A stretch of 64,000 bases of DNA, from the NCBI GenBank assembly GCA_023450745.1, contig JAEXGR010000007.1, forward strand, positions 1 to 64,000, written 5' to 3'. Below the pieces are notes generated by a model. It was given only the letters and a program-made list of their open reading frames with translations, searched no databases and had not been told where the DNA came from. The position numbers were made by a program, and so were the translations under genes. The DNA comes from Synergistota bacterium (GTDB taxonomy: Bacteria; Synergistota; Synergistia; Synergistales; Synergistaceae). How positions within the stretch are numbered: position 1 is the stretch's first letter; the number at the start of each line of letters is the position of its first letter. Shown piece after piece: positions 1-9,116 of the stretch.

Positions 1-780
1 AGTTTTGACCTTGGTTTTATGTTTTATCTTCTTTTAGTTATGATTAAGGTCAACGTCAAAACTCCCTCCGACCCGGCGAAAACCCGTCGCCGGCCCACCT
101 CTGATGTAACTACCAGCCGATTGATGGAAAAACTAAGTTCGGCGACGAAAATCAAAGATTTTCTGCCTCACTTATCGCACAAATCAGAAAAACACTGATT
201 TGGCTCTCTGGCCGCCTCGCGAGGGAGGCTTTAAGCGCACAAATCTGCGTTTTTCTGATTTGGCTCTCTGGTTCCCTGGCTCCCTCGCCGAGGGAGCTGG
301 ATCGGCGAAGCCGAGACTGAGGGAGTCTTGACCTTGGTTTTATGTTTTATCTTCTTTTAGTTATAATTAGGGTCAACGTCAACACTCCCTCCGACCCGGC
401 GGGAAAACGCCGCCGGCCCACCTCTGATGTAACTACCAGCCGAGTCGCACAAATCAGAAAAACACTGATTTGGCTCCCTGGCCGCCTCAGTGAGGGAGGC
501 TTTAAAAGCGCACAAATCTGCGTTTTTCTGATTTGGCTCTCTGGTTCCCTGGCTCCCTCGCTGAGGGAGCTGGATCGGCGAAGCCGAGACTGAGGGAGTT
601 TTGACCTTGGTTTTATGTTTTATCTTCTTTTAGTTATGATTAGGGCCAAAGTCAAAACTCCCTCCGACCCGGCGAAAACCCGCCGCCGGGCCACCTCTGA
701 TGTAACTACCAGCCGAGTCGCACAAATCAGAAAAACGCTGATTTGGCTCCCTGGCCGCCTCCCCGAGGGAGGCTTTTAAA
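1..780. repeat. Tandem array of three structured non-coding repeat units, extending beyond the left edge
   Basis: Three copies of one unit lie head to tail: 1-323, 324-596 and 597-about 780 (the last is truncated). Each begins agtyttgaccttggtttta and runs through a pyrimidine-rich stretch, the block ctccctccgacccggcg, then ctgatgtaactaccagccga. It ends in inverted repeats built on ggctccctcg/cgagggagc and on acaaatcagaaaaac. Unit 1 carries about 50 extra bases (120-175). At the unit 2/3 junction, 592-605 pairs perfectly with 651-664 (14 bp, 45-base loop). Short open frames inside (342-593, 630-881) differ between copies and lack ribosome sites, so I treat the array as non-coding. It is not a CRISPR: the units are far too long and there are no spacers. 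Confidence 0.85.
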
Positions 781-1123
781 AGGCGCAAACCAAAATCGTT
801 GAATACCAATAAATTATTTTTGCGGTTGAACGCCAAACCCCAATTTACCTTTTGCCTATCAAAAAGCCAATCGGCGTCCACAAGAGGAAGATTACCATGA
901 TGCCCGCTGAAGAACGGCGTTTCCCGGCGGCCTTTTTCGCCGGAGCCCGCAAGCCCGCCTTTTTACGCTCCGCCTTTTGCCCCATTTATCGTGAAACGGG
1001 GCGGGTTTGTCGTTCACAATGTCCTGGAAGCGGTAAAATATCTCTTGTTTATCCGTATTTTAGAGTTATACTTCTAAAAGTAAAATTACGAAGGTATAAT
1101 CAATTTGAAAGAGGGTATAGGTT
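781..1123. other. Non-coding stretch upstream of the aminotransferase
   Basis: No convincing gene. An open frame at 852-1184 has no ribosome site and overlaps the start of the aminotransferase. A TATAAT box at 1095-1100 with a poor -35 is the only promoter-like signal for the gene at 1124. Confidence 0.5.
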
Positions 1124-1963
1124 TTGGCACTTTGTTATTACAACGAAAAGTTCTCCCCCGTCGCGGAATGCGCTCTGCCTCTGACAGATATGGCAATCCA
1201 GCGCGGCGTGGGCGCTTTTGAATCGATCAGGATATATGAGGGTACTCCCTTCGCCATGACGCAGCATCTCGAGAGGCTCGCCGGCAGCGCCGCCGGTTCC
1301 GGCATCATGGCGGAACCGATCATCAAGAGACTGCCGGAGATCATCCGCGAGGGCATCGCGCTGCCGGACAACAAAAATTTTGACGGTCTCGTGAAGCCTT
1401 ATATCACCGGCGGGGACGTGAACAACAAGGGGAGCTTCCCCAGCCCCCGGTTTTTCGTCATCTTCGACGGAGTTCACAAACCGACTGACGATGAAAAGAG
1501 AAACGGCATCGCGCTTGAACCAAACCACGTAGCGCGCCCCTTCCCGCTCATAAAAAGCACCAACTATCTATTCGGGCTTATTCCCCTTTCAAAGGCCCAA
1601 AAGGTTAATTTTGAGACGCTCTACATCACCCCGGAGGGAGAGATCACCGAGGCGATGAGCAGCAACTTTTTCCTCTGCAAGGGGGGAAAGATCATCACGG
1701 CGCCCGTCGGCAAAGTGCTCAAGGGCGTGACCCGCGACATCATCATCACCCTCGCGCGGGAAAACGGCTTCCAGGTCGAGGAGCGCTGCCCGTTGGAAAG
1801 CGAGCTCGCCGAAGCGGACGAGGCCTTCATCACCGGCACGGTCAAGGAGATACTCCCCGTCGTGCGCGTGGGAACCCGTCAGATAGGCAGCGGACGCCCC
1901 GGCCCCGTGGCGCAGAACCTCCAGCATATCTTCCTCAAAAACCAGCATCGCTGGATGGACTGA
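1124..1963 (+). CDS. Class IV aminotransferase (branched-chain / D-amino-acid aminotransferase-like)
   Basis: This is a PLP-dependent fold-type IV enzyme of 279 residues, the usual size. The Schiff-base lysine is Lys144 in IKSTNYL, and the ITEAMSSNFFL segment with the following VLKGVTRDIII block matches the cofactor-phosphate region of the IlvE/DAAT/PabC family. Such enzymes transfer amino groups between branched-chain or D-amino acids and 2-oxo acids in the cytoplasm. The sequence does not separate IlvE from D-alanine transaminase or 4-amino-4-deoxychorismate lyase. The start is a TTG with a gagg ribosome site about ten bases upstream. An in-frame ATG start is lacking. A strong terminator follows at 1983, so the gene is monocistronic. 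Confidence 0.85.
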   Translation: MALCYYNEKFSPVAECALPLTDMAIQRGVGAFESIRIYEGTPFAMTQHLERLAGSAAGSGIMAEPIIKRLPEIIREGIALPDNKNFDGLVKPYITGGDVNNKGSFPSPRFFVIFDGVHKPTDDEKRNGIALEPNHVARPFPLIKSTNYLFGLIPLSKAQKVNFETLYITPEGEITEAMSSNFFLCKGGKIITAPVGKVLKGVTRDIIITLARENGFQVEERCPLESELAEADEAFITGTVKEILPVVRVGTRQIGSGRPGPVAQNLQHIFLKNQHRWMD

Positions 1964-1982
1964 GCGGAGAAAAATGACAACC

Positions 1983-2016
1983 CGGCGGGACGGCGCAAAC
2001 CAAGTCCCGCCGTTTT
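1983..2016 (+). terminator. Rho-independent terminator of the aminotransferase gene
   Basis: A perfect 9-bp stem (cggcgggac 1983-1991 with gtcccgccg 2004-2012) has a 12-base loop and is followed by TTTT. Confidence 0.8.
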
Positions 2017-2023
2017 ATATGTC

Positions 2024-2380
2024 GTGAAAAAATACCTGCGTTTCACATTTTTAACGCCAGTCGCCTATTCACTGGTCAGCGCCGTGCTGACGGGCCTCTT
2101 CCTCGCGGCCGCCGCGGCGGCGTATCTGCCGGCCGGAGGAACCGGCGTTCTCTCCGCCTTCCTCTTCCGTTACGGCTACCCCCTCGTCGCCGTCTTCGGG
2201 GCGGCCGCGGCTGCGAGCCCGTTCAGCTTCGCCCTTTGCCTGTGGCTCTCGCGCCGCCACCGGAGGGAGGCGCTGAAAGAGGGACGTATTTACCGGAACG
2301 CACCTTTGGCCTTAAGCCTGACGACGCAGGGGATATTACTGGCGGCGCTGCTTTTTTTCGTCATTTCCAATCTCTGTTGA
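2024..2380 (+). CDS. Small predicted membrane protein, unrecognised
   Basis: I do not recognise this 118-residue frame. It has three hydrophobic stretches (about residues 8-36, 48-75 and 92-116) separated by a basic loop (SRRHRREALKEGR), consistent with a three-span inner-membrane protein. The GTG start lies only eight bases after the preceding terminator and has no good ribosome site, which weakens the call. The frame ends 14 bases before the convergent regulator. Alanine-rich composition could also keep a chance frame open in this GC-rich DNA, but the regular hydrophobic pattern argues for a real gene. Confidence 0.5.
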   Translation: MKKYLRFTFLTPVAYSLVSAVLTGLFLAAAAAAYLPAGGTGVLSAFLFRYGYPLVAVFGAAAAASPFSFALCLWLSRRHRREALKEGRIYRNAPLALSLTTQGILLAALLFFVISNLC

Positions 2381-2393
2381 GCCCGCCTCCCGC

Positions 2394-3848
2394 TTAGAGG
2401 GGCAGCTTTATCTTTTCCACCTCGGGCATTCCCGCGGCGGCGATAAATTCTCTCAATCTAGAAAGAACGTAAAAGAAGGATTCGGCCAACAGCGCCGCGA
2501 AGCCGCCGGCGTCTCCGCCGTCAAGGGCGTCCAGCGCCCGCCCGCATTTGTCCGCGATAACGACGGTGGCGCCCCTGGAGCTTGGCTGGTACATTAAATG
2601 ATTTCCCCAGAGAAGCAGGCCGTTTATCTCCTCGAAAATCACCCGCAGCGGCTCGGTGGGCAGCGCCTCGCAGACGCAGCCGGCAGCGACCTTGAGGACC
2701 ACCGCCCCCGGCTGATTCAGGCTTTCGCGCAAACGGCGCTTCTGTCCCTCCGTGAACAGCGCCGCCGAGAGGCGCGCGGCGTGCGGGATCAGCACCGTCA
2801 TGAGCTGCAGCGCGCAGAGGTAGACCCAAATATCCCGCTTCTGTTCCGGCTCCGAAAAACGACTGATATCCACCCCCACCGCGGAGAGGGTGACTCGGGG
2901 GCGGCTGCCGTTGCGTATGGCGATAAAGCCGCGCCCCTCGAGCATCGCCAGCGCCTGCCGCACGACATACAGGGAAACGCCGTACCGGGCGGCAAGTTCC
3001 TTGGACGAGGGTAAAAAGTCCCCCTCTTGCCAGCGGCCGAGCGAGATCTCGTTCGTGAGGTCTCTCGCTATTTCGGCGTAAAGGTATACCTTGCCCTTCG
3101 CGGCGTTCCAGAGAAAGCCTTCCTGCGGCGGGCGGAGCGAGGGGTCGACCCGGCTCAGGGTGTCGACGTAGCCCGTCACCTGTAGTTTGACCGCGCGAAA
3201 CATCAGGCGCAGCCGCGCGTCAGCCTCGCCGTAATCGCGCCGCAGCAGCGGCTCCATCGTCCAGCTGAAACGGCGCTCGCCGCATTCTTCTTTGGCGGCG
3301 TCAAAGGGATGCTTGTAGCCCTCGATGGCGGGCACCTGGGAATAGAGTTCCAGGCTCGCGTAGAGGTCGTTGAAGAGAGGGTTGCCGGATCTTTTGAGGA
3401 GCGCGTGAAAGACCGCCGAGGAGGAGCGCCAGGACTCTCTCCCCGGCAGACGGTCCGCCTTCTTCACCAAAGAGACGAAGGAAAAGAAATCCTCGTCGCC
3501 GCACTGCCGCGCGCAGAATAAAAAAAGCGGCGGCATGAGAAGCTCGAGCGCGTCGTAAACCTCCGCGATCGAACCCCGGCGCGCCAGCGCCTCCGCCAAT
3601 AGCCTCCGCCGGCTCTCGCCGTCTGAACCCTCGCGGTAGACGACGGTCGCGCGGCGCCTTTCCTCGGTGCGGATGTAGCCGTCGGCCCGCAGCGCGTTCA
3701 TTACGTCTCTCGCGGTGCGTATCCCCACGTTATATATCCGGCACAGCGCCGGCGCCGACGGCAGCAAGGCCCCGTAGGCATATCTGCCGGTCTTGATCTG
3801 TGCAAGAATACTGTTGTAAAGGTATTTGAACATGCTAACATTTTCCAT
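2394..3848 (-). CDS. GntR-family regulator with two winged-helix DNA-binding domains
   Basis: This cytoplasmic transcription regulator has 484 residues. It contains two separate GntR-type winged helices. The first, near residues 6-72, includes YNSILAQIKTGRYAYGALLPS and the recognition segment IYNVGIRTARDVMNALRADGYI. The second, near residues 250-320, includes ARDLTNEISLGRWQEGDFLPS and RYGVSLYVVRQALAMLEGRGFI. An alpha-helical region follows each one. The start is ATG 3848, with an AAGGTGG ribosome site eight bases upstream; a longer frame to 3926 has none. It faces a c-di-GMP phosphodiesterase gene across a short AT-rich divergent region (3849-4016). The duplicated DNA-binding domain is unusual, since most GntR proteins have one. 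The ligand is unknown. Confidence 0.8.
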   Translation of the reverse strand: MENVSMFKYLYNSILAQIKTGRYAYGALLPSAPALCRIYNVGIRTARDVMNALRADGYIRTEERRRATVVYREGSDGESRRRLLAEALARRGSIAEVYDALELLMPPLFLFCARQCGDEDFFSFVSLVKKADRLPGRESWRSSSAVFHALLKRSGNPLFNDLYASLELYSQVPAIEGYKHPFDAAKEECGERRFSWTMEPLLRRDYGEADARLRLMFRAVKLQVTGYVDTLSRVDPSLRPPQEGFLWNAAKGKVYLYAEIARDLTNEISLGRWQEGDFLPSSKELAARYGVSLYVVRQALAMLEGRGFIAIRNGSRPRVTLSAVGVDISRFSEPEQKRDIWVYLCALQLMTVLIPHAARLSAALFTEGQKRRLRESLNQPGAVVLKVAAGCVCEALPTEPLRVIFEEINGLLLWGNHLMYQPSSRGATVVIADKCGRALDALDGGDAGGFAALLAESFFYVLSRLREFIAAAGMPEVEKIKLPL

Positions 3849-4016
3849 GATTTTCCACCTTAAATATTCTATCACAGAAGTTTTTGTTAAGCTATATGGA
3901 TACGTATACAGATAGCCCCTTTGCAAGTTGTTTGACCATATTTATAATCACTATGAATGCAATAATTTAGACTGCCTGTTTTTGTATACTATATTTTTTA
4001 AAATCCCGAGGTAGCC

Positions 4017-6272
4017 GTGGTGCCAATGGTGTCGAGAAAAATATTTCAATATAAAACTACGATCCTCTTTTCGCTGGGAGCCTTTGTTTTTCTGCTCGCG
4101 CTGTCCGGCGTGATAATCTGGAACGCCATCGAGCTGCGCAGGGCGGTGAATAATCTGACCGCGGCCTATCTGGACGACGTTTCCGCAGAGGAGGCGAAGT
4201 CTGTCGACGGCAAGCTCTTCGGGATGTTCAAATCCCTGCAGATCGTCGCCGATTCAATACCGCACGTTGAGGATTCGGAGATGAGCCGGTTTTTAACCAA
4301 AAAGTCCGCGGTTCTCGATTTCGCTGATATGGCCGTCGTCGGCGAAGACGGCCTCGCCCGTTTCGCCTCCGGCGATTCGCGCCGCGTAAAGGACTTTCCG
4401 CCCTTTGCCGCCGCTCTGAAGGGAGAGTTCGGCGCCGGCACGGATGGCAGGCGCATCCTCTATATGGTCCCCATACCGGATGGCGGCCGCGGCCAGCGCG
4501 TGCTCGTCGGCGTAAAGTCGAAGAGGGATATGCAGGACCTCATCACCGGAGACTTTTTTGACGGACAGGGCAGCAGCACCGTCATCAATCAAAAGGGAGA
4601 GCAGATCATACCGCCGTTAAAGAAAAAACACACGCCGCTTATAAAGGAGACGGAATACCTGGCGACGGAAGACTGGGCGGTCAAGATGCAGGACGATCTC
4701 AAGAAAAACAAGCCGGGGCGGTTCATCCTCCCCACGCTGAGCGGCAGGGATATTTTCGTCGACTACCGGCCGCTGGCGGTGAACGGCTGGTTTATCGTCA
4801 TGACGGTGCCGACGGACATCTTCACTTCGCACTCCGACGTTTTCATCTCCCGCACCTTTTACAGCACGCTGGTGATGGCGGCGGTCTTTCTCCTGATCAT
4901 GGTGCTGATCATCTCTATCCAGAACCGTTACCGCGTCGCGGTGGAAAACGTCTCCTTCTATGACCCCGTGACGGGCGGCATCAGCAATATCTGCTTCCTG
5001 ATGAAGACGCAGGAGTTTATCAATCAGGGGAATGGCGAAAACTTCGCCGTGGTATCGATGAACATCAGAAACATCGGCCTGATCAACGAATGCGAGGGCA
5101 GACAGCAGGGGGACAAGCTCCTGCGCCTGGCTTACGGCGTCTTCGCCGCCGAGATGAAGGCTCCCGGAGAGATGGCCGCGCGGGGCAACGCGGGAACTTT
5201 TTACCTTCTTATGGAGAAGGCTTCCAAGGACGGTTTTTTGAAAAGGCTCCGGGATATTACGGAAAAGGTCGCGCCGCTTGGCGGTAAAATGGGACCGCTG
5301 CGCGTAGACGCCGGCATCTTCTACCCCGCGGACAAAAGCGGCGTCTTCAAGGTCGCCGAAGCGGAAGTCTACGCCGATACGGCGCGTAAAAGCGCCTCGC
5401 GCTCTTACCTGAACACCTTTACCTTCTATGACGAGGAGCTTAAGCGCCGGCGGCGCGAGGAGATAAGCATGCTGAACGATATTGAGCGGGCGATCTCCGA
5501 GAAAACGCTCAGCGTCTATTTGCAGCCGAAGGTCTGCACGCAGAGCGGCAGGATCGCGGGCGCCGAAGCGCTCGTCCGCTGGAAGCATCCGAAGCTTGGC
5601 TTCGTCAGCCCCGCGGTATTCATCCCCCTCTGCGAAAAAAACGGCATCATCTCCCGCCTTGACCTGCTGGTCTTTGAAGAGGTCTGCCGAATCCTCGCCG
5701 AATGGAAGGAGGCGGGGGTGCCGCTTCTTCCGGTATCGGTCAACCTTTCGCGTCAGCACATCAAGGACCCCTCGTTTTTTGACAGGTACAAGAGAATCTC
5801 GGAAAAGGCCGGCGTCGATCCCGGGCTGATTGAGTTTGAGCTTACCGAATCGATAATGCTGGCCGGCAATGACTATCAAAACGCGCGCGCGGTCATCGAC
5901 GATATACACCGCGCCGGCTTTACCTGTTCCATGGACGATTTCGGCTCCGGTTATTCCTCGCTCGGGCTGCTCAAGGACCTCAAGATCGACTGCCTCAAGC
6001 TGGACAGGACGTTTTTCATCAACCGCTTTGAGACTCCGGAGACCAGCGCGGTCATCGAGAGCATCATTTCCCTCGCCAGGAAGCTCAATATCAGGACCGT
6101 GGCGGAGGGCGTGGAGTATAAGGAACAGGCCTGCTTCCTGCGCGCCATCGGCTGTGACCTGATTCAGGGATTTTACTATTTCCGAGCCGTGCCGGTAAAA
6201 GAATTCGAGCGCATCGTCCTCGAAGATGTGAAGCGACAGGAAAAGACACCGGACGACGAGGGCCGCCCGTAG
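4017..6272 (+). CDS. Membrane-bound c-di-GMP phosphodiesterase: sensor region, degenerate GGDEF, intact EAL
   Basis: This is an inner-membrane signalling enzyme of 751 residues that should hydrolyse cyclic di-GMP. A first membrane span (about 14-36) and a second (about 281-303) bracket an extracytoplasmic Cache-like sensor. The GGDEF domain (about 314-470) has RGNAGTFY at 389-396 in place of the GGDEF loop, so it cannot act as a cyclase. The EAL domain (about 485-735) keeps Glu517-Ala-Leu, Asn576, the ELTES motif at 608-612, Asp640-Asp641, Lys661, AEGVE and the late Gln-Gly-Phe-Tyr, so it looks active. The GTG start at 4017 (or 4020) sits behind gagg at 4008. It may be controlled by the divergent GntR protein. 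A shared hairpin follows. Confidence 0.9.
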   Translation: MVPMVSRKIFQYKTTILFSLGAFVFLLALSGVIIWNAIELRRAVNNLTAAYLDDVSAEEAKSVDGKLFGMFKSLQIVADSIPHVEDSEMSRFLTKKSAVLDFADMAVVGEDGLARFASGDSRRVKDFPPFAAALKGEFGAGTDGRRILYMVPIPDGGRGQRVLVGVKSKRDMQDLITGDFFDGQGSSTVINQKGEQIIPPLKKKHTPLIKETEYLATEDWAVKMQDDLKKNKPGRFILPTLSGRDIFVDYRPLAVNGWFIVMTVPTDIFTSHSDVFISRTFYSTLVMAAVFLLIMVLIISIQNRYRVAVENVSFYDPVTGGISNICFLMKTQEFINQGNGENFAVVSMNIRNIGLINECEGRQQGDKLLRLAYGVFAAEMKAPGEMAARGNAGTFYLLMEKASKDGFLKRLRDITEKVAPLGGKMGPLRVDAGIFYPADKSGVFKVAEAEVYADTARKSASRSYLNTFTFYDEELKRRRREEISMLNDIERAISEKTLSVYLQPKVCTQSGRIAGAEALVRWKHPKLGFVSPAVFIPLCEKNGIISRLDLLVFEEVCRILAEWKEAGVPLLPVSVNLSRQHIKDPSFFDRYKRISEKAGVDPGLIEFELTESIMLAGNDYQNARAVIDDIHRAGFTCSMDDFGSGYSSLGLLKDLKIDCLKLDRTFFINRFETPETSAVIESIISLARKLNIRTVAEGVEYKEQACFLRAIGCDLIQGFYYFRAVPVKEFERIVLEDVKRQEKTPDDEGRP

Positions 6273-6282
6273 GAACGACGAT

Positions 6283-6322
6283 AAACGAGCGCCCGCCTCC
6301 TTACGGGGGCGGGCGCTCGTTT
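6283..6322. terminator. Bidirectional terminator between the phosphodiesterase and the ABC operon
   Basis: A perfect 15-bp stem (6283-6297 with 6308-6322) is flanked by AAA on one side and TTTGTTT on the other. It lies between two convergent genes and can serve both. Confidence 0.85.
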
Positions 6323-6351
6323 GTTTGGCGTATGTTTACGCCGGTCTGTTT

Positions 6352-7407
6352 TTATTCGTACCAGACGACGCGCGGGAAGGTCACCGAACAGGCGTGCCCG
6401 ACTTCGAAGCGCGGCTCGCGCCGGCCCTTCTGCACGCGCACCTCCTGGGAGCCGATCTTGACGACGTAGTCGACGGTCTCGCCCAGGTAGGCCATGCGGT
6501 TGATGACGCCCCGTACTCCCTCGCCCTCCGGCACAAAGTCGATCTCGGAGGGGCGGCAGGCGAGCGTCGCCTTTGCCGCCGCGGCAAATTCCGGCGGAAT
6601 CTCGCTCTTCAGCGCGCCGGCCTCGGGCGCGCTCTCGATGAAGGCGCGTCCGTTGTCGAGCTTCACGCTGATGAAGTTGGAGAGGCCGATAAAACTGAAG
6701 ACAAACTGGTTTTTCGGCTTCGCGTAGATGTTGAGCGGCGAGTCTATCTGCATCATCTTGCCGTCGCGCATGACCATGATGCGGTTGGAGAGCGCCATCG
6801 CCTCCGACTGGTCGTGCGTAACGAAGATGATCGAGAAGTCGTACTTGCGCTGCAGGTCCTTTATCTCAAAGCGCATCTCCTCGCGGAGGTGCGGGTCAAG
6901 GTTCGAGAGCGGCTCGTCCAGCAGCAGCAGCCCGGGGTTGATCGACAGCGCGCGCGCGAGCGCGATGCGCTGCTTCTCGCCGCCGGAAAGGTCGTTGGGG
7001 TAGAGCTGCGCCTGCTTCGTGAGGTTCGTGTTCTCCAGCGCCTGTTTCGTGCGCGATTCGATCTCCGAGCGGGAGAGGTTTTTAATCTTGAGCGGGAAGG
7101 CCACGTTGTCGTAGACCGTCATGTGCGGCCAGACGGCGAAGGCCTGGAAAACCATGCCGAAGCCGCGGTTTTCGGGCGGAACGTAGAAGTTCTTCGCCTT
7201 GGAGGAGATCAGCTGGCCGCCGACTTCGATCTCGCCCTCGTCAAGGTCCTCAAAACCGGCGACCATGCGCAGCGTCGTCGTCTTTCCGCAGCCGGAGGGG
7301 CCGAGGAAGGAGAAGCATTCGCCCTTCTCTATCGACAGGTTGAGCTTATCGACGGCGCGTACCGTGCCAAAGAGTTTCGTTACATCTCTGAGTTCTACAT
7401 ATGCCAT
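6352..7407 (-). CDS. ABC transporter ATP-binding protein (Fe3+/polyamine/phosphonate-type importer), second ATPase of the operon
   Basis: This 351-residue cytoplasmic ATPase powers the importer encoded just upstream. It shows Walker A GPSGCGKTTT (about residue 35), the signature LSGGEKQR, Walker B LLLLDEPLSNLD, a switch histidine (VTHDQSEA) and a C-terminal TOBE-like regulatory domain (CRPSEIDFV). The architecture is that of FbpC/PotA/PhnT. The ribosome site GGAGGTG lies within the permease end, and its ATG starts two bases after the permease stop. It is last in a four-gene minus-strand operon that already contains another ATPase at 9109, so the pair may form a heterodimer. Confidence 0.88.
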   Translation of the reverse strand: MAYVELRDVTKLFGTVRAVDKLNLSIEKGECFSFLGPSGCGKTTTLRMVAGFEDLDEGEIEVGGQLISSKAKNFYVPPENRGFGMVFQAFAVWPHMTVYDNVAFPLKIKNLSRSEIESRTKQALENTNLTKQAQLYPNDLSGGEKQRIALARALSINPGLLLLDEPLSNLDPHLREEMRFEIKDLQRKYDFSIIFVTHDQSEAMALSNRIMVMRDGKMMQIDSPLNIYAKPKNQFVFSFIGLSNFISVKLDNGRAFIESAPEAGALKSEIPPEFAAAAKATLACRPSEIDFVPEGEGVRGVINRMAYLGETVDYVVKIGSQEVRVQKGRREPRFEVGHACSVTFPRVVWYE

Positions 7408-7409
7408 CT

Positions 7410-9116
7410 TTAAGCACCTCCGTTATCGGCGCGGCGTTTCTTTTCAAAGAAGCGCTTGATGAGTATTTCCCCGCCTACGATGAGAAGCAGCGCGATGCCG
7501 GCGAGCGCGCAGGCGTAGACCGTCTCGCCGTCTTCATTGAGCGTATAGATGGCGACGCCGATCGTTCTCGTCGTCGGGCCGTAGAGCAGGACGGAGGTCG
7601 TCAGCTCGCGGAGCGCGGGGAGGAAGATCAGGAAGAACGCCGCGACCATGCCGGGGCGTATCAGCGGGATGACGATGTCGCGCAGCGACTGCCAGGGGGT
7701 GGCGCCGCTCGCGCGGCTCGCCTCGACGAGCGAGTCGTGGACCTGCTCGAGCGCGGCGCTGTTGGACTTCAGCGAGAAGGCCATGTAGCGCGCGATATAG
7801 GCGACGAAGATAATCCACGCGGTGTTGTAGATATTGATGCCGAAGCGTCCGCTCCAGGTAAGGATGACGCCTAAGGCGATGACCGTTCCCGGAAGCGAGA
7901 AGGGCAGCATGCCGAGAAATTCGAGGAACCACTTGCCGCGCACCTTCAGCTTGACGAGGACGTAGGAGATGATGCCGCCGGCGATCATCGTCACAAAGGC
8001 CGCCGAGAGCGAGAGGTAGGCCGAGTTCCAGATCGCGTCCTTCGTAAGTTTCCACTCAAAGAGGACGTAGCGGTAGTTCTCCCACGACATATTCTCCAGC
8101 GCAAGCGGCAGGCCGTAGGTGTTGAGGAAGCCGACGAGGAAGATCGTCACCGTCGGCATCACGACCGTGATCAGCAGGTAGACGCAGCAGAAGATGAAGA
8201 GCGGCATACGCAGGCCGCGGAGCTTGAGCACCGTGGGGCGCACGCTCTTTCCCGCGATGATCTGGAAGCGTCCCGATTTGATCACCCTGTTCTGCGCGTA
8301 GAGGATTACCGCGGCCGAGAGGACGAGAACCACGGAGAGCACCGTCGCGGCGCGGATGGCGGTGAAGCTGCCCGCGCTCTGGTGGATGAGCTCGTAGATC
8401 ATCGTCGGTATCGTGTATATCCCGACTTCGGTGCCGAGAATGGCCGGCGTTCCGAAGTGCGAAAGGGAGTAGAGGCAGACGAGCAGGGCTCCCGCGACGA
8501 CGGCGGGCATGATCAGCGGTATCGTGATCTTCCGCGTGATCGTGAAGAGCCCCGCGCCGGAGATGCGCGCCGATTCCTCGAGCGTCGGGTCCATGCGCTC
8601 AAGCGCGCCGCTCACCTGGATGAAAACGAAGGGGAAGAGGTACATCGTCTCGATGATGACGATCCCCCAGAACCCATAGATGTTGAAGAGCGCCGAACGC
8701 GTCCCCGTGATCGCCATCCACAGCTGGTTTATGTATCCCGCGCGCGGCGAGAGGAGCATCTTCCACGCCAGCGCGCCGATAAAGGCCGGGAGCATGAAGG
8801 GGACGGTGAAGAGCACCTTCATCGTCTCTTTGAAGGGGAGGTCCGTCCGCGTCACCAGCCAGGCAAAGAGCGTGCCGACGAACGTGCAGGTGACGGTGAC
8901 GCAGGCCGCGATCATCAGCGACATCTTGAGCGCCTGGAAGGTCTCCTCCTGCATGATGGTGTCCATGACCGCCTTCATGTTGAGGTGGCCGTCGACGATA
9001 AAGGACGTCCAGAAGATGAGGACGACCGGGAGGGCCACGATGACGACGAGAATCAGAACGGCGAGCAGGAATATCAGCTCCGCCATCCCGAATTTTCTGC
9101 TGCCGGCGTTACGCAT
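7410..9116 (-). CDS. ABC transporter permease, fused double unit (FbpB-type)
   Basis: This integral membrane permease of 568 residues has about twelve spans. It carries two copies of the binding-protein-dependent permease fold, each with an EAA-type coupling loop (EESARISGAGLFTITRKITIPLI and VEASRASGATPWQSLRDIVIPLI). This two-in-one arrangement is typical of ferric-iron (FbpB/AfuB) and 2-aminoethylphosphonate importers. The ATG start at 9116 overlaps the preceding ATPase stop by eight bases and has GGAG nine bases upstream, so translation is coupled. The cargo cannot be read from the permease itself. Confidence 0.9.
   Translation of the reverse strand: MRNAGSRKFGMAELIFLLAVLILVVIVALPVVLIFWTSFIVDGHLNMKAVMDTIMQEETFQALKMSLMIAACVTVTCTFVGTLFAWLVTRTDLPFKETMKVLFTVPFMLPAFIGALAWKMLLSPRAGYINQLWMAITGTRSALFNIYGFWGIVIIETMYLFPFVFIQVSGALERMDPTLEESARISGAGLFTITRKITIPLIMPAVVAGALLVCLYSLSHFGTPAILGTEVGIYTIPTMIYELIHQSAGSFTAIRAATVLSVVLVLSAAVILYAQNRVIKSGRFQIIAGKSVRPTVLKLRGLRMPLFIFCCVYLLITVVMPTVTIFLVGFLNTYGLPLALENMSWENYRYVLFEWKLTKDAIWNSAYLSLSAAFVTMIAGGIISYVLVKLKVRGKWFLEFLGMLPFSLPGTVIALGVILTWSGRFGINIYNTAWIIFVAYIARYMAFSLKSNSAALEQVHDSLVEASRASGATPWQSLRDIVIPLIRPGMVAAFFLIFLPALRELTTSVLLYGPTTRTIGVAIYTLNEDGETVYACALAGIALLLIVGGEILIKRFFEKKRRADNGGA

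Noticed and set aside
1..780. CRISPR array
   Set aside because: Repeat units are 184-323 bases with internal inverted repeats and no unique spacers; no cas genes in the window.
852..1184. 110-codon plus-strand frame before the aminotransferase
   Set aside because: No ribosome site, no domain, and it runs into the aminotransferase start in another frame.
4617..5909. 430-codon open frame on the minus strand opposite the phosphodiesterase
   Set aside because: It is a mirror of a clear GGDEF/EAL gene in GC-rich DNA, with arginine/aspartate-rich low-complexity composition, no domain and no ribosome site.
6325..7413. Long plus-strand frame opposite the ABC ATPase (similar ones at 9208-10239, 23511-24593 and 27020-28093)
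   Set aside because: All are exact shadows of well-recognised transporter genes.
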